A stretch of DNA of 64,000 nucleotides, from positions 62,001-126,000 of the forward strand of contig OZ244839.1 of the NCBI GenBank assembly GCA_965220825.1, in the 5' to 3' direction. A program made the translations under genes and the position numbers. The first letter of the stretch is position 1. Every line of letters begins with the position of its first letter. The notes below the pieces were generated by a model that worked only from the letters and a program-made list of their open reading frames with translations, did no database searches and was not told where the DNA came from. The DNA is from G965220825 sp965220825. GTDB lineage: Bacteria > Pseudomonadota > Alphaproteobacteria > UBA828. Shown here piece by piece: positions 1 through 7,649 of this stretch.

Positions 1-1
1 C

Positions 2-430
2 CTGGAGGAGGCCGCGACCGCGATTCCGGCGGAGGCGCGTATGGTGTTCCTCGCGCTCGGTGCACAGGGGCTCGCCCGTTTCGCCCTTGCCGCCGTGTCT
101 CCGGCGTGCCCGGCGCGCGGGTTTCTGGTCCGTATGGTGGATCCGCCGCGGGAGCATGTCGCACTGCCCCGATACCGGCTCGTCCTGGCGCGCGGCCCCT
201 TCTCCGAAACGGCGGAACGGGCGCTCTTCGCCGAGCACGGCATCGATTGCCTGGTGGCCCGCGCCTCGGGCGGAGAGGCGGCGGCTGCCAAGCTTGCGGC
301 GGCGCGGGCGCTGGGGCTCTCGGTGGTGATGGTGCGCCGGCCCCCGCCGCCCGAGGGCGAGCGGGTCTCGTCGCTGGAGGCGGCACTCGCCTGGGTTGCG
401 CAGCGCCTCGCCGAAGGCACGCGTCGCTGA
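2..430 (+). CDS. cobK: Precorrin-6A reductase, C-terminal part (partial)
   Basis: Open frame running in from the left edge with no start inside the window and stopping at 428-430; about 142 codons are visible. CobK reduces precorrin-6A with NADPH in the aerobic corrin pathway. The visible part has the family's C-terminal layout: a conserved VFLALGAQGLARFA stretch, an RMVDPP segment, then ETAERALFAEHGIDCLVARASGG and a closing VVMVRRPPPP strand before a helix with W. It converges on cobM, whose stop lies 22 bases away. Everything else nearby is cobalamin biosynthesis, which supports the call. The first ATG in the window (41) is internal and should not be taken as the start. Confidence 0.88.
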   Translation: MEEAATAIPAEARMVFLALGAQGLARFALAAVSPACPARGFLVRMVDPPREHVALPRYRLVLARGPFSETAERALFAEHGIDCLVARASGGEAAAAKLAAARALGLSVVMVRRPPPPEGERVSSLEAALAWVAQRLAEGTRR

Positions 431-452
431 GGGCCGCCGAAGAAGGGCGCGG

Positions 453-1211
453 TTACCTGCGAGGCCGCAAGACGTGATGGTGGGCGGCGTCGTAGAGGCG
501 GCTTTCGTCGAAGTCCGGTGCGGCGAGCGCTTCGCCCACCATGATGAGGGCGGTGCGCGTAAGGCGGAGCGCCTTCACCTTGCTCCGGATGTCGCCCAGC
601 GTGCCGCGCAGGATCCGCTCGTCCGGCCAGCTCACCCGGTAGGCGACGACCACCGGGCAGTCAGGCCCGCGCGCGGGCGTGAGCGCGCGGACCACATGCG
701 CCAAGTTGGCGATCGAGAGGTGGATGGCGAGGGTCCCGCCTGCGGCGGCCAAGGTCTCCAGCCGCTCGCCCTTGGGCATCGACGAGGCGCGCACGGCGGT
801 CCGCGTGAGCACCACCGTCTGGGCGATGCCGGGGAGCGTCAGTTCCTGGCGGATCGCGGCGGCGGCGGCGGCGTAGGCGGGCACGCCCGGCGTGACGTCA
901 TAGGCGATACCCGCCCGGTCCAGCCGCCGCATCTGCTCGGCGACGGCGCCGTAGAGCGAGGGGTCGCCGGAGTGGAGGCGGGCGACATCCTCACCCCGCG
1001 AGTCCGCCCGTTCCATCTCCGCAAGGATGGCATCGAGATCGAGCGGTGCCGTGTCCACGATATGCGCATCCGACTGCGCTTCTTCGAGAATCGCTCGCGG
1101 AACCAGGGAGCCCGCATAGAGCACCACCGGGCAGCGTTGCAGCAGACGGAGCCCGCGTACCGTGATCAGGTCCGGCGCGCCGGGGCCCGCGCCGATGAAG
1201 TGGACCGTCAC
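453..1211 (-). CDS. cobM: Precorrin-4 C11-methyltransferase
   Basis: 252 residues, the usual CobM length. It transfers a methyl group from S-adenosylmethionine to C11 of precorrin-4. The N-terminus VHFIGAGPGAPDLITVRG is the SAM-uroporphyrinogen methyltransferase nucleotide-binding loop, followed by LHSGDPSLYGA and VTPGVPAYAAAAA, both diagnostic of CobM/CbiF. The start is a GTG at 1211, which shares bases with the TGA of the upstream cbiG-cobJ gene (GTGA overlap). This indicates translational coupling and rules out the longer open frame up to 1439, whose extra N-terminus looks like shadow coding. Last gene of the corrin-ring operon. Confidence 0.93.
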   Translation of the reverse strand: MTVHFIGAGPGAPDLITVRGLRLLQRCPVVLYAGSLVPRAILEEAQSDAHIVDTAPLDLDAILAEMERADSRGEDVARLHSGDPSLYGAVAEQMRRLDRAGIAYDVTPGVPAYAAAAAAIRQELTLPGIAQTVVLTRTAVRASSMPKGERLETLAAAGGTLAIHLSIANLAHVVRALTPARGPDCPVVVAYRVSWPDERILRGTLGDIRSKVKALRLTRTALIMVGEALAAPDFDESRLYDAAHHHVLRPRR

Positions 1212-3115
1212 CGCGCCGACGATGCGCGCGGCGGCCGGTCGGACGTCGCGTCGGCATCCAGATAGCCGCGGGGCGTATAGAGCCAGGCGCGGCCGCCATG
1301 CTCCATGCGCCGGGTCCGGCTGCTGCCGACGATGACGAGTGTCAGCATGTCGAGCGCGCCGGCATCGATTTCGTCGAGAGCCGTGACGGAAACCGTCTCG
1401 TCCGGGCGGCCGAGATTGCGCGCGACGGCGGCGGGACACGGGCCGGGGCGGTAAGCGGCGAGAATCGCCCGCGCGCGGTCGAACTGCCGCCGCCGGCGCC
1501 CGGACGCCGGGTTGTAGAGCGCGACCACGAAATCGCCCGTCGCCGCCGCCTCCAGCCGTCGCTCGATGACCGTCCAGGGTGTCAGCAGGTCGGAAAGCGA
1601 GATCGCGCAGAAGTCATGTCCCAACGGGGCGCCGATGCGGGCAGCGGCCGCCGCCATCGCGCTGACGCCGGGCTCCACGGCGAGCTCCACACGCCGCCAT
1701 TGCGTCGCGTCGCAGGCCGCCAGCTCGAACAGGAGCGAGGCCATGCCATAGACACCCGCGTCCCCCGAGGAGACCAGCGCCACCCGCCGGCCCTTCGACG
1801 CGAGATCGAGCGCGGCGCGGGCGCGGGCTTCCTCCGCACCGAGGGGATAGGCATGGTGTTCGCAGTCCGCCCGGGGCGGCCCCAGAAGGTCCAGATAGCG
1901 CCTGTAGCCCACCAGGTCGGTGGCGTCCTGAAGGGCCAGGGCGGCGGCGGGTGTCCGCCAGGAGGGTGCGCCGGGACCGAGGCCCACCACCACGACCCGC
2001 CCGGGCCCCGCACCGCAGAGCGCGGGATCGATGGGCGCCGGCGCGCACGCCACGGCGCAGGTGCCGCGTGCGCTGCGAATCTTGGACGCGGCGAGCGCGC
2101 CCTCGATCCCGGCGCAGGCGAGTGCCGCCGCTTCGGCGACGCCGTGGCAGCCCACGGCGCGGAACACCGCCTCGGAAGGGGTCGCAAGCCGCGGCGTCTC
2201 GCGCTCGAGAGTGGCCGCGTCGAAGAAGCGCACGGGCACGCCGAACGCCTCCGCCACGGCACGGACGGCGGGCTCGTCCGCCTTGAGATCGAGGCTCGCG
2301 ACGCAGGCGACCGCCTCCGGAGCAAGGTCCGCGCCTTCCAGGGTGCTGCGTGCGAGGCGGTGCAGCTCTTCAGGTGCGGCGCCGCGCTCGCAGCCGAGAC
2401 CGAGGGCGAGCACGGGGGGATGGAAGACGACATCGTATCCCTCGCAGCTCTCGCTTCCGTCACCGCCGGATCGCGGGCGAACCCGCCGGTGGGTGACGAT
2501 CACCGAAAGCGGAGGAGCCGGGCCGGTCGCGAGCGGCGTAAAGTGCGCCCCGCCGCCGGTCAGCCAGTCGGCCGATGCGGCCTCGACGGCAAGCCCCACG
2601 GCTTCGTCCCCAAGCAGGGCGGCGGTCACCGCCTTGACACGGGAGCCGGGTGCCAGATGCCAGCCGGGAGGCGGTGCATCCAGTGAGAAGCCCAGGGCGG
2701 CGTCTCCCGCGGTGGTGATGGCCGCCCGGCCGCCCAGGGCCTGTGCGATTTCTCCGGCGAGGCGGTTCGCGCCATGGTGGCCGCCGAGAAGCGGCACCGC
2801 ATGGAGGCCGTCCTGCGACACCGCGACCACCGGCGGCTCCACCGTCTTGTCGCCGAGGCGCGGCGCCAGGATGCGGATGAGGATGGCGGCGGTGCAAAGG
2901 CCGACAATCGGCGTGCCGGCGTCGAACAGAGCAGCGAGATGCGGCGCAAGCCGCTCATAGCCGATATCCACGGACTCGGAACGGGCCGCGGGTCCGTGGA
3001 CGACGGCGCCCGGCAGCCGGCTGGCGATACGCCGCGCGAGCGGGACGGATCGTACGTCCAGGATCACGACGGCGGGCGCCGCGGCCGTCACGGCACCTCC
3101 TCCCGTCAGCGCCAT
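1208..3115 (-). CDS. cobJ: CbiG-CobJ fusion: precorrin-5A-type hydrolase domain plus precorrin-3B C17-methyltransferase
   Basis: 635 residues, about twice a single CobJ. Residues ~1-350 are CbiG-like: an N-terminal region with VGLCTAAILIRILAP and GGHHGANRLA, and a C-terminal region with ALGLGCERG. CbiG opens the lactone and removes the two-carbon unit in the anaerobic route. Residues ~370-635 are the SAM-dependent ring-contraction methyltransferase CobJ/CbiH, with VVVVGLGPGAPSWRTP, SSGDAGVYGMA and EPGVSAMAAAAA. ATG 3115 overlaps the end of cobI by 10 bases. An in-frame GTG at 3091 sits behind a strong GGGAGGAGG and may be the true start, which would give 627 residues. Fusion of an anaerobic-type domain to CobJ inside an otherwise aerobic gene set is notable. 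Confidence 0.9.
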   Translation of the reverse strand: MALTGGGAVTAAAPAVVILDVRSVPLARRIASRLPGAVVHGPAARSESVDIGYERLAPHLAALFDAGTPIVGLCTAAILIRILAPRLGDKTVEPPVVAVSQDGLHAVPLLGGHHGANRLAGEIAQALGGRAAITTAGDAALGFSLDAPPPGWHLAPGSRVKAVTAALLGDEAVGLAVEAASADWLTGGGAHFTPLATGPAPPLSVIVTHRRVRPRSGGDGSESCEGYDVVFHPPVLALGLGCERGAAPEELHRLARSTLEGADLAPEAVACVASLDLKADEPAVRAVAEAFGVPVRFFDAATLERETPRLATPSEAVFRAVGCHGVAEAAALACAGIEGALAASKIRSARGTCAVACAPAPIDPALCGAGPGRVVVVGLGPGAPSWRTPAAALALQDATDLVGYRRYLDLLGPPRADCEHHAYPLGAEEARARAALDLASKGRRVALVSSGDAGVYGMASLLFELAACDATQWRRVELAVEPGVSAMAAAAARIGAPLGHDFCAISLSDLLTPWTVIERRLEAAATGDFVVALYNPASGRRRRQFDRARAILAAYRPGPCPAAVARNLGRPDETVSVTALDEIDAGALDMLTLVIVGSSRTRRMEHGGRAWLYTPRGYLDADATSDRPPRASSAR

Positions 3116-3807
3116 GCCGCTCCTCGCTTATGGACCAGGATCATGGAGAAGTAGGGGGCGTCGAGCGGTGCCTCTTCCAGGGGCACGATGCGTTGCGCGG
3201 CCATGGTGGCCCGCTCGATATAGCGTGCGCGGTCGAGGAGCTTCATCTCCGCGAGGACGCGCCGTACGGTTCCCAGATGCCGGCCAACCTTGAGGATCGC
3301 CGCCGAATCGCAGGCGGCGAGGTGGGCGGCGATCCGCTCGGCTCCGAGGGGGGCGGGGATCACCGAGAGAATGTCGTTGCGCGCGGCCAGCGGGAGGCCG
3401 AGCACAGCGGCGCAGGCTGCCGGCGAAGAGACGCCGGGGATGACTTCCACCGGATAGCGCGCCGCCAGGCGCTCGAAGAGATAGAGGAAGGAGCCGTAGA
3501 GAAAGGGGTCTCCTTCGCAGAGCGCCGCCACGTCCCGCCCCGCATGGAGACAGCGGCCGATGGCGTCGGCCGCTTCGTCATAGACGTCGGCCGCCGGGAA
3601 GCGCGCCGCGTCCAGCGGCATGCGGATGGCGATCTCCTCCTGGCCGCCCGGCAGATGGGGGGCTGCGATGGCGCGGGCGAGGCTCGGACCCTCCGGCGGG
3701 GCCGGATAGGCGAGAACGGGCGCGGCCTTCAGCGCCTTGAGGGCCTTGAGGGTGAGGAGGTCCGGATCACCCGGGCCCACGCCGATCCCGCGAAGGGTGC
3801 CGGTCAT
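3106..3807 (-). CDS. cobI: Precorrin-2 C20-methyltransferase
   Basis: 233 residues. Methylates precorrin-2 at C20, the first committed corrin methylation. The N-terminus GIGVGPGDPDLLTLKA is the SAM-binding loop; CEGDPFLYGSFLYLFERL and EVIPGVSSPAACAA are the conserved CobI/CbiL segments. ATG 3807 overlaps the TGA of cobL (ATGA), so the upstream part of the longer open frame to 4452 is not coding. Its own stop overlaps the start region of the cbiG-cobJ fusion. Third gene after cobH and cobL in one minus-strand transcript. Confidence 0.93.
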   Translation of the reverse strand: MTGTLRGIGVGPGDPDLLTLKALKALKAAPVLAYPAPPEGPSLARAIAAPHLPGGQEEIAIRMPLDAARFPAADVYDEAADAIGRCLHAGRDVAALCEGDPFLYGSFLYLFERLAARYPVEVIPGVSSPAACAAVLGLPLAARNDILSVIPAPLGAERIAAHLAACDSAAILKVGRHLGTVRRVLAEMKLLDRARYIERATMAAQRIVPLEEAPLDAPYFSMILVHKRGAAWR

Positions 3808-5018
3808 GGTGCGTCCGGCGGCTTTGCAAGGGTGAGCTGGGTCACCGGCATGAGGGGGCGCCAGGCGAGATGCCGGCCCACCGGACGCGCCCGCGAGACC
3901 GCCAGCCGGGTCATGGTCCCGTCGTGGCGCGCGCCCCAGGCCGCCAACAGGGACTCGCCGGCGAGCGTCACGGCGTTCGCGACCAGCGTCCCCCCCGGCT
4001 GCAGCCGCGCCCAGCAGGTCTCCATCAGGCCGGGGAGCGCAATCCCGCCGCCGACGAAGATCGCGTCCGGCCGGGGAAGCAGTTCGAGCTCTTCCGGCGC
4101 GCTCCCCTGGCGGACGGTGAGTCGCGGCACGCCGAGCGCGGTGGCGTTGCGTGCGATGGCGGCGCAACGGGCGGGCTCTCGCTCGATGGCGATGGCCTCG
4201 GCCGTGCGCTCGGCGAGTAGCCATTCGATGGCGACGGAGCCCGCGCCCGCGCCCACATCCCACAGCAGCGCGCGGGGGCGCGGGTCCAGCATGCTGACGG
4301 TCTGAACCCTCACCTCCCGCTTGGTGAGCTGTCCGTCGTTCTCGAAGGCGCGATCGGGCAGGCCGGGCACGCCGCCGAAACGCTTGGCGCGGGGGGCGGC
4401 GCGGCATTCTATGGCCACCGTGTTCAGCGCCGGCACCGCCGTCTCGGGCCACGCATCGGCACGACCCTCGACGCGCGCCTCGTTCGTCCCGCCCATATGG
4501 GCGAGCACCGTCATGGGACTCGGGCCGTAGCCGGTCGCGAAGAGCTCCCCCGCGATCTTCGCGGGCGTTTCGCCGTCATGGGAGAGAACGAGCAGCCGCC
4601 GCCCATGCTTGAGGAAGGCGCGGAGCGTGGCGACCGGACGGCCGTGGAGGGTGAGCCCGGTCACGCCATCGGCGCTCCAGCCGAGGCGCGCACGCGCGAG
4701 GCTGAAGGCAGAGGGCGCCGGAATCGCCGCGATCTCCCGGTCCGGGAACGCCCGCCGTAGCGTCTCGCCGACCCCGAAACAGAACGGATCGCCCGTGGCC
4801 AGAACCACCACGCGCTTGTCCCCATGGGCGGCGATGTCTTCCATGCTGTCGGCAAGCGGTCTGCGCCAGGGGAGCTTCACGGCGCCGTCGGGAACCATGG
4901 CAAGATGACGCTCGCCGCCCACCAGGACCTCCGCCCGGTCGATCAGGGCGCGGACGGCGGGCGGCAGCGCCGAGGGGCCCTCCTCGCCGAGTCCGATCAC
5001 CGTGAGCGGGTCGTTCAT
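3804..5018 (-). CDS. cobL: Precorrin-6Y C5,15-methyltransferase (decarboxylating)
   Basis: 404 residues, the full-length two-domain enzyme. The N-terminal half (CbiE-like) begins VIGLGEEGPSALPPAVRAL and contains LATGDPFCFGVG and IPAPSAFSLARARLGW. The C-terminal half (CbiT-like Rossmann methyltransferase) contains LLWDVGAGAGSVAIEWLL and DAIFVGGG. It methylates C5 and C15 and decarboxylates the C12 acetate side chain of dihydro-precorrin-6. ATG 5018 overlaps the cobH stop and its stop overlaps the cobI start, so both junctions are ATGA couplings. Confidence 0.95.
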   Translation of the reverse strand: MNDPLTVIGLGEEGPSALPPAVRALIDRAEVLVGGERHLAMVPDGAVKLPWRRPLADSMEDIAAHGDKRVVVLATGDPFCFGVGETLRRAFPDREIAAIPAPSAFSLARARLGWSADGVTGLTLHGRPVATLRAFLKHGRRLLVLSHDGETPAKIAGELFATGYGPSPMTVLAHMGGTNEARVEGRADAWPETAVPALNTVAIECRAAPRAKRFGGVPGLPDRAFENDGQLTKREVRVQTVSMLDPRPRALLWDVGAGAGSVAIEWLLAERTAEAIAIEREPARCAAIARNATALGVPRLTVRQGSAPEELELLPRPDAIFVGGGIALPGLMETCWARLQPGGTLVANAVTLAGESLLAAWGARHDGTMTRLAVSRARPVGRHLAWRPLMPVTQLTLAKPPDAP

Positions 5019-5659
5019 GGCCCGCCTCCGTCGGACGCCGCCAGCGCGTTCACGGCCGCCGCGGCCATGGCGCTGCCGCCCCGTCTGCCGAGGACGGTGA
5101 GAAAGGGCACGCCCCGACCGCCCTCGGCGAGCGCCGCCTTGGATTCGGCGGCGCCCACGAATCCGGGCGGTGTGGCGATGATGGCGGCGGGACGTGGCGC
5201 GCCAGAGTCCAGGAGTTCGAGCAGGCGGAAGAGCGCCGTGGGTGCGTTACCGATAACGCAGAGTGCGCCTTCAAGATGGGGCGTCCAGAGTTCCACGGCC
5301 GCCGCCGAGCGGGTGGTGGAGGCCTCCGCCGCCAACCGGGCGAGATCGGGCGCGTCCAGAAGACACAGGATCGGCGAGTCCGACGGCAGAAGGCGCACCG
5401 TGATGCCCGCCGCCACCATCCGGCTGTCGGCCAGCAGCGGTGCGCCGGCCGCAAGCGCCGCGCGTCCGGCGGCGGCGAAATCGGGCGAGAAGGCGAGATC
5501 CTCCACCAGGTCGGTCATGCCCGAGGCATGGATCATGCGGTAGGCCACCGGCGCGAGATCGGCCGGCAGGTGGGAGACGTCCGCCTCCCGCGCGATGATC
5601 TGGAAGGAGAGGCGCGCGATGCGCTCCGGATCGCGCAAATAGTCAGCGGTCGCGGTCAT
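5015..5659 (-). CDS. cobH: Precorrin-8X methylmutase
   Basis: 214 residues from ATG 5659, matching the family length of about 210. CobH moves the C11 methyl group to C12 to give hydrogenobyrinic acid. Recognised from DYLRDPERIARLSFQII, the catalytic-histidine segment RMIHASGMTDL, DSRMVAAGI, and the C-terminal TPPGFVGAAESKAAL. Two further in-frame ATGs (5665, 5671) are possible starts; all lie inside the His-coding tail of cbiX, so the two genes overlap by roughly 17-29 bases. No convincing ribosome-binding site separates the choices, which suggests coupling to cbiX translation. Confidence 0.93.
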   Translation of the reverse strand: MTATADYLRDPERIARLSFQIIAREADVSHLPADLAPVAYRMIHASGMTDLVEDLAFSPDFAAAGRAALAAGAPLLADSRMVAAGITVRLLPSDSPILCLLDAPDLARLAAEASTTRSAAAVELWTPHLEGALCVIGNAPTALFRLLELLDSGAPRPAAIIATPPGFVGAAESKAALAEGGRGVPFLTVLGRRGGSAMAAAAVNALAASDGGGP

Positions 5660-6593
5660 GGTCATGTCCATGCGCATGATGGTGCCCATGGCCCTCGCCC
5701 CGCCCATGATGGGCATGGTCCGCGTCGGTCCCGATGCCTTCCACATGGTGGTGGTGGCCTGCCTGGGGTGCGCCGCGGTCCGCTTCAAAGCCGATGATCT
5801 GCTCGCGATATTTGCAGAGGCGGCAGTTCATGCGGTTGTCGCCCTCGGGAATCTCCGCGATGCGCGCAAGAAAGGCCTCGATGGTCAACGGATGGTCGTT
5901 GAGATAGCCCGCCTTGCGGAAGACGATGTCCGGATGACGACGAGCCGCTTCGTCCGTCGCGTCGTAGATCCGCTTCACCAGCACGCCGGTAAAAAGGAAA
6001 TAGGGGAAGACCACGATGCGCGGGAAGCCCAATCCCGCGATGCGGTCGAGCGCTTGCGCGATCAGAGGTGTGGTAACGCCGCTATAGCAGGTCTCGGCCC
6101 AGCCGAAGCCCATCCCTTCCCACAGCATGCGCGCCACCTTGGCGACATTGCCGTTGGCATCCGGATCGGAGGTGCCGCGGCCCACGACCAGAAGCAGGCT
6201 CTCCTCCGGGCCCGGGTCATCCGCGGCGGAAGTGGCTGCGATGCGCTCGGCCGCTGCGCGGAGCAGCAGCGGGTCGATCGAGAGGTCCCGCCCATAGCGT
6301 ACCGCGACCTCCGGGTTCGCCGCCGCGAAATCGTTGAGCACCGAGGGAATGTCGTTCTTGGCATGACCGGCCGCAAACAGCATGCCGGGGACGGCATCGA
6401 CGGCGCGGACCCCGGCCTCCCGCATGGAAGCAAGCTGCGCCCGGATGGTGGGCCGGGCGAATTCCAGGAAGCCGTGGCGCACCGTCCGCCCGGGCAGCCG
6501 CGCCGCCACCTGTTCCGCCAGCCGCTCGAACTCGGCGACGGCCGAGATATCCCGGCTGCCATGACCGCAGAGAAGCACCGCCGGCTCGCTCAT
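5643..6593 (-). CDS. cbiX: Long-form CbiX: sirohydrochlorin cobaltochelatase with His-rich tail
   Basis: 316 residues from ATG 6593, preceded by GGAGGAAGG. Two tandem chelatase halves: the first begins AVLLCGHGSRD with the metal-site His, followed by GMLFAAGHAKNDIP; the second contains LLVVGRGTSDPDANGN and VVFPYFLFTGVLVKRI. After ~residue 255 comes MNCRLCKYRE, a Cys-x2-Cys pair like the Fe-S site reported in long CbiX proteins. A tail with HHHH, HAHH and HGHHHAHGHDHD clusters suggests cobalt or nickel storage. CbiX inserts cobalt early, yet a late-insertion CobN is also encoded here. First gene of the corrin operon and divergent from cobD. Confidence 0.92.
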   Translation of the reverse strand: MSEPAVLLCGHGSRDISAVAEFERLAEQVAARLPGRTVRHGFLEFARPTIRAQLASMREAGVRAVDAVPGMLFAAGHAKNDIPSVLNDFAAANPEVAVRYGRDLSIDPLLLRAAAERIAATSAADDPGPEESLLLVVGRGTSDPDANGNVAKVARMLWEGMGFGWAETCYSGVTTPLIAQALDRIAGLGFPRIVVFPYFLFTGVLVKRIYDATDEAARRHPDIVFRKAGYLNDHPLTIEAFLARIAEIPEGDNRMNCRLCKYREQIIGFEADRGAPQAGHHHHVEGIGTDADHAHHGRGEGHGHHHAHGHDHDRDR

Positions 6594-6640
6594 TCCTACC
6601 TTCCTCCATGCAATATTCGTTGCGGGCGTATGATGGGCCG

Positions 6641-7633
6641 ATGACCTGGTCCCTTCCGTTGGATTGGCCGGCGGGTCCTTCGGCGCCATTGCTGCTCCTG
6701 ATGGCACTCGCGCTGGACGCGCTGGTGGGCGATCCGCGCTGGCTCCCCCACCCGGTTCGCCTGATGGGCTGGCTCACCGGCCTTCTCGACCGCCTCCTCA
6801 ACCGGGACGGGCTGGCGGAGCCGTTTCGCTTGGTTCATGGGGCGGCCGCCGTGCCGATGGTGGTGGGCGCGGCCGCGGCCGCGGCCTGGTATGTGGAACG
6901 GGCCGCGGCGACCGTTTCGTGGGGCTGGCTCGCCGAGCTCGCCCTGGTGGCCGTTTTCGTCGCTCAGCGCTCCATGGCGGACCATATGACGCGCGTCGCC
7001 CGCGCATTGCGGCAGGGCGTCCTGCCGGGGCGGGAGGCCGTGCGCCATATCGTGGGGCGGGACGTGAGCGCGCTGGACGAGCGCGGCGTCGCCCGCGCCG
7101 CCATTGAAAGCTGTGCCGAGAACTATTCCGACGGGGTGGTCGCGCCGCTCTTCTGGTATCTGCTTCTCGGCCTGCCCGGGCTCGCCGCCTACAAGGCGGT
7201 AAACACGATGGACAGCATGATCGGCCATCGAACTCCCCGCTACCGCGCCTTCGGCATGGTTGCGGCCAGGCTCGACGACGCGGCGAACTGGGTTCCGGCA
7301 CGCCTGGCGGGGCTGCTGATCGCGGCGGCGGCATGCGTTCTCCCCGGCGCATCGCCCCGGGGCGCGCTCAGGATCATGATGCGGGATGCGCGCAAGCACC
7401 GCTCGCCCAACGCCGGTTGGCCGGAGGCCGCCATGGCCGGCGCGCTCGGGCTCGCGCTGCTCGGCCCCCGCCACTATGAGGGCGAATCGTCCGAGGGCGT
7501 CTGGCTCGGCGACGGGCGGGCCGAGGCGACGGATGCGGATGTCCGCCGTGCGAACCGCCTGTTCGCGGTCGCCTGTGCACTCTCCGCCGTCCTCGCCGCC
7601 CTGGCCGCGTCCTGCGCGCCCGGCGTCGGCTGA
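6641..7633 (+). CDS. cobD: Adenosylcobinamide-phosphate synthase (CobD/CbiB)
   Basis: Integral membrane enzyme that attaches aminopropanol (or its phosphate) to adenosylcobyric acid. 330 residues from ATG 6641; an in-frame ATG at 6608 would add 11 residues but leaves only 14 bases to the divergent cbiX start. Diagnostic segments are LDALVGDPRWLPHPVRLMG, ESCAENYSDGVVAPLFWY, KAVNTMDSMIGH and ARLDDAANWVPARL, with several hydrophobic helices between them. It is the only corrin gene on the plus strand between two minus-strand operons. It converges with cobQ, leaving 16 bases between stops and no visible terminator hairpin. Confidence 0.93.
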   Translation: MTWSLPLDWPAGPSAPLLLLMALALDALVGDPRWLPHPVRLMGWLTGLLDRLLNRDGLAEPFRLVHGAAAVPMVVGAAAAAAWYVERAAATVSWGWLAELALVAVFVAQRSMADHMTRVARALRQGVLPGREAVRHIVGRDVSALDERGVARAAIESCAENYSDGVVAPLFWYLLLGLPGLAAYKAVNTMDSMIGHRTPRYRAFGMVAARLDDAANWVPARLAGLLIAAAACVLPGASPRGALRIMMRDARKHRSPNAGWPEAAMAGALGLALLGPRHYEGESSEGVWLGDGRAEATDADVRRANRLFAVACALSAVLAALAASCAPGVG

Positions 7634-7649
7634 ACGGTTGGCGGCGGGT

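Noticed and set aside
453..1439. Extended open frame for cobM up to 1439
   Set aside because: The extra 76 residues overlap cobJ coding and are Arg-rich shadow sequence; the GTGA overlap at 1208-1211 gives a natural start.
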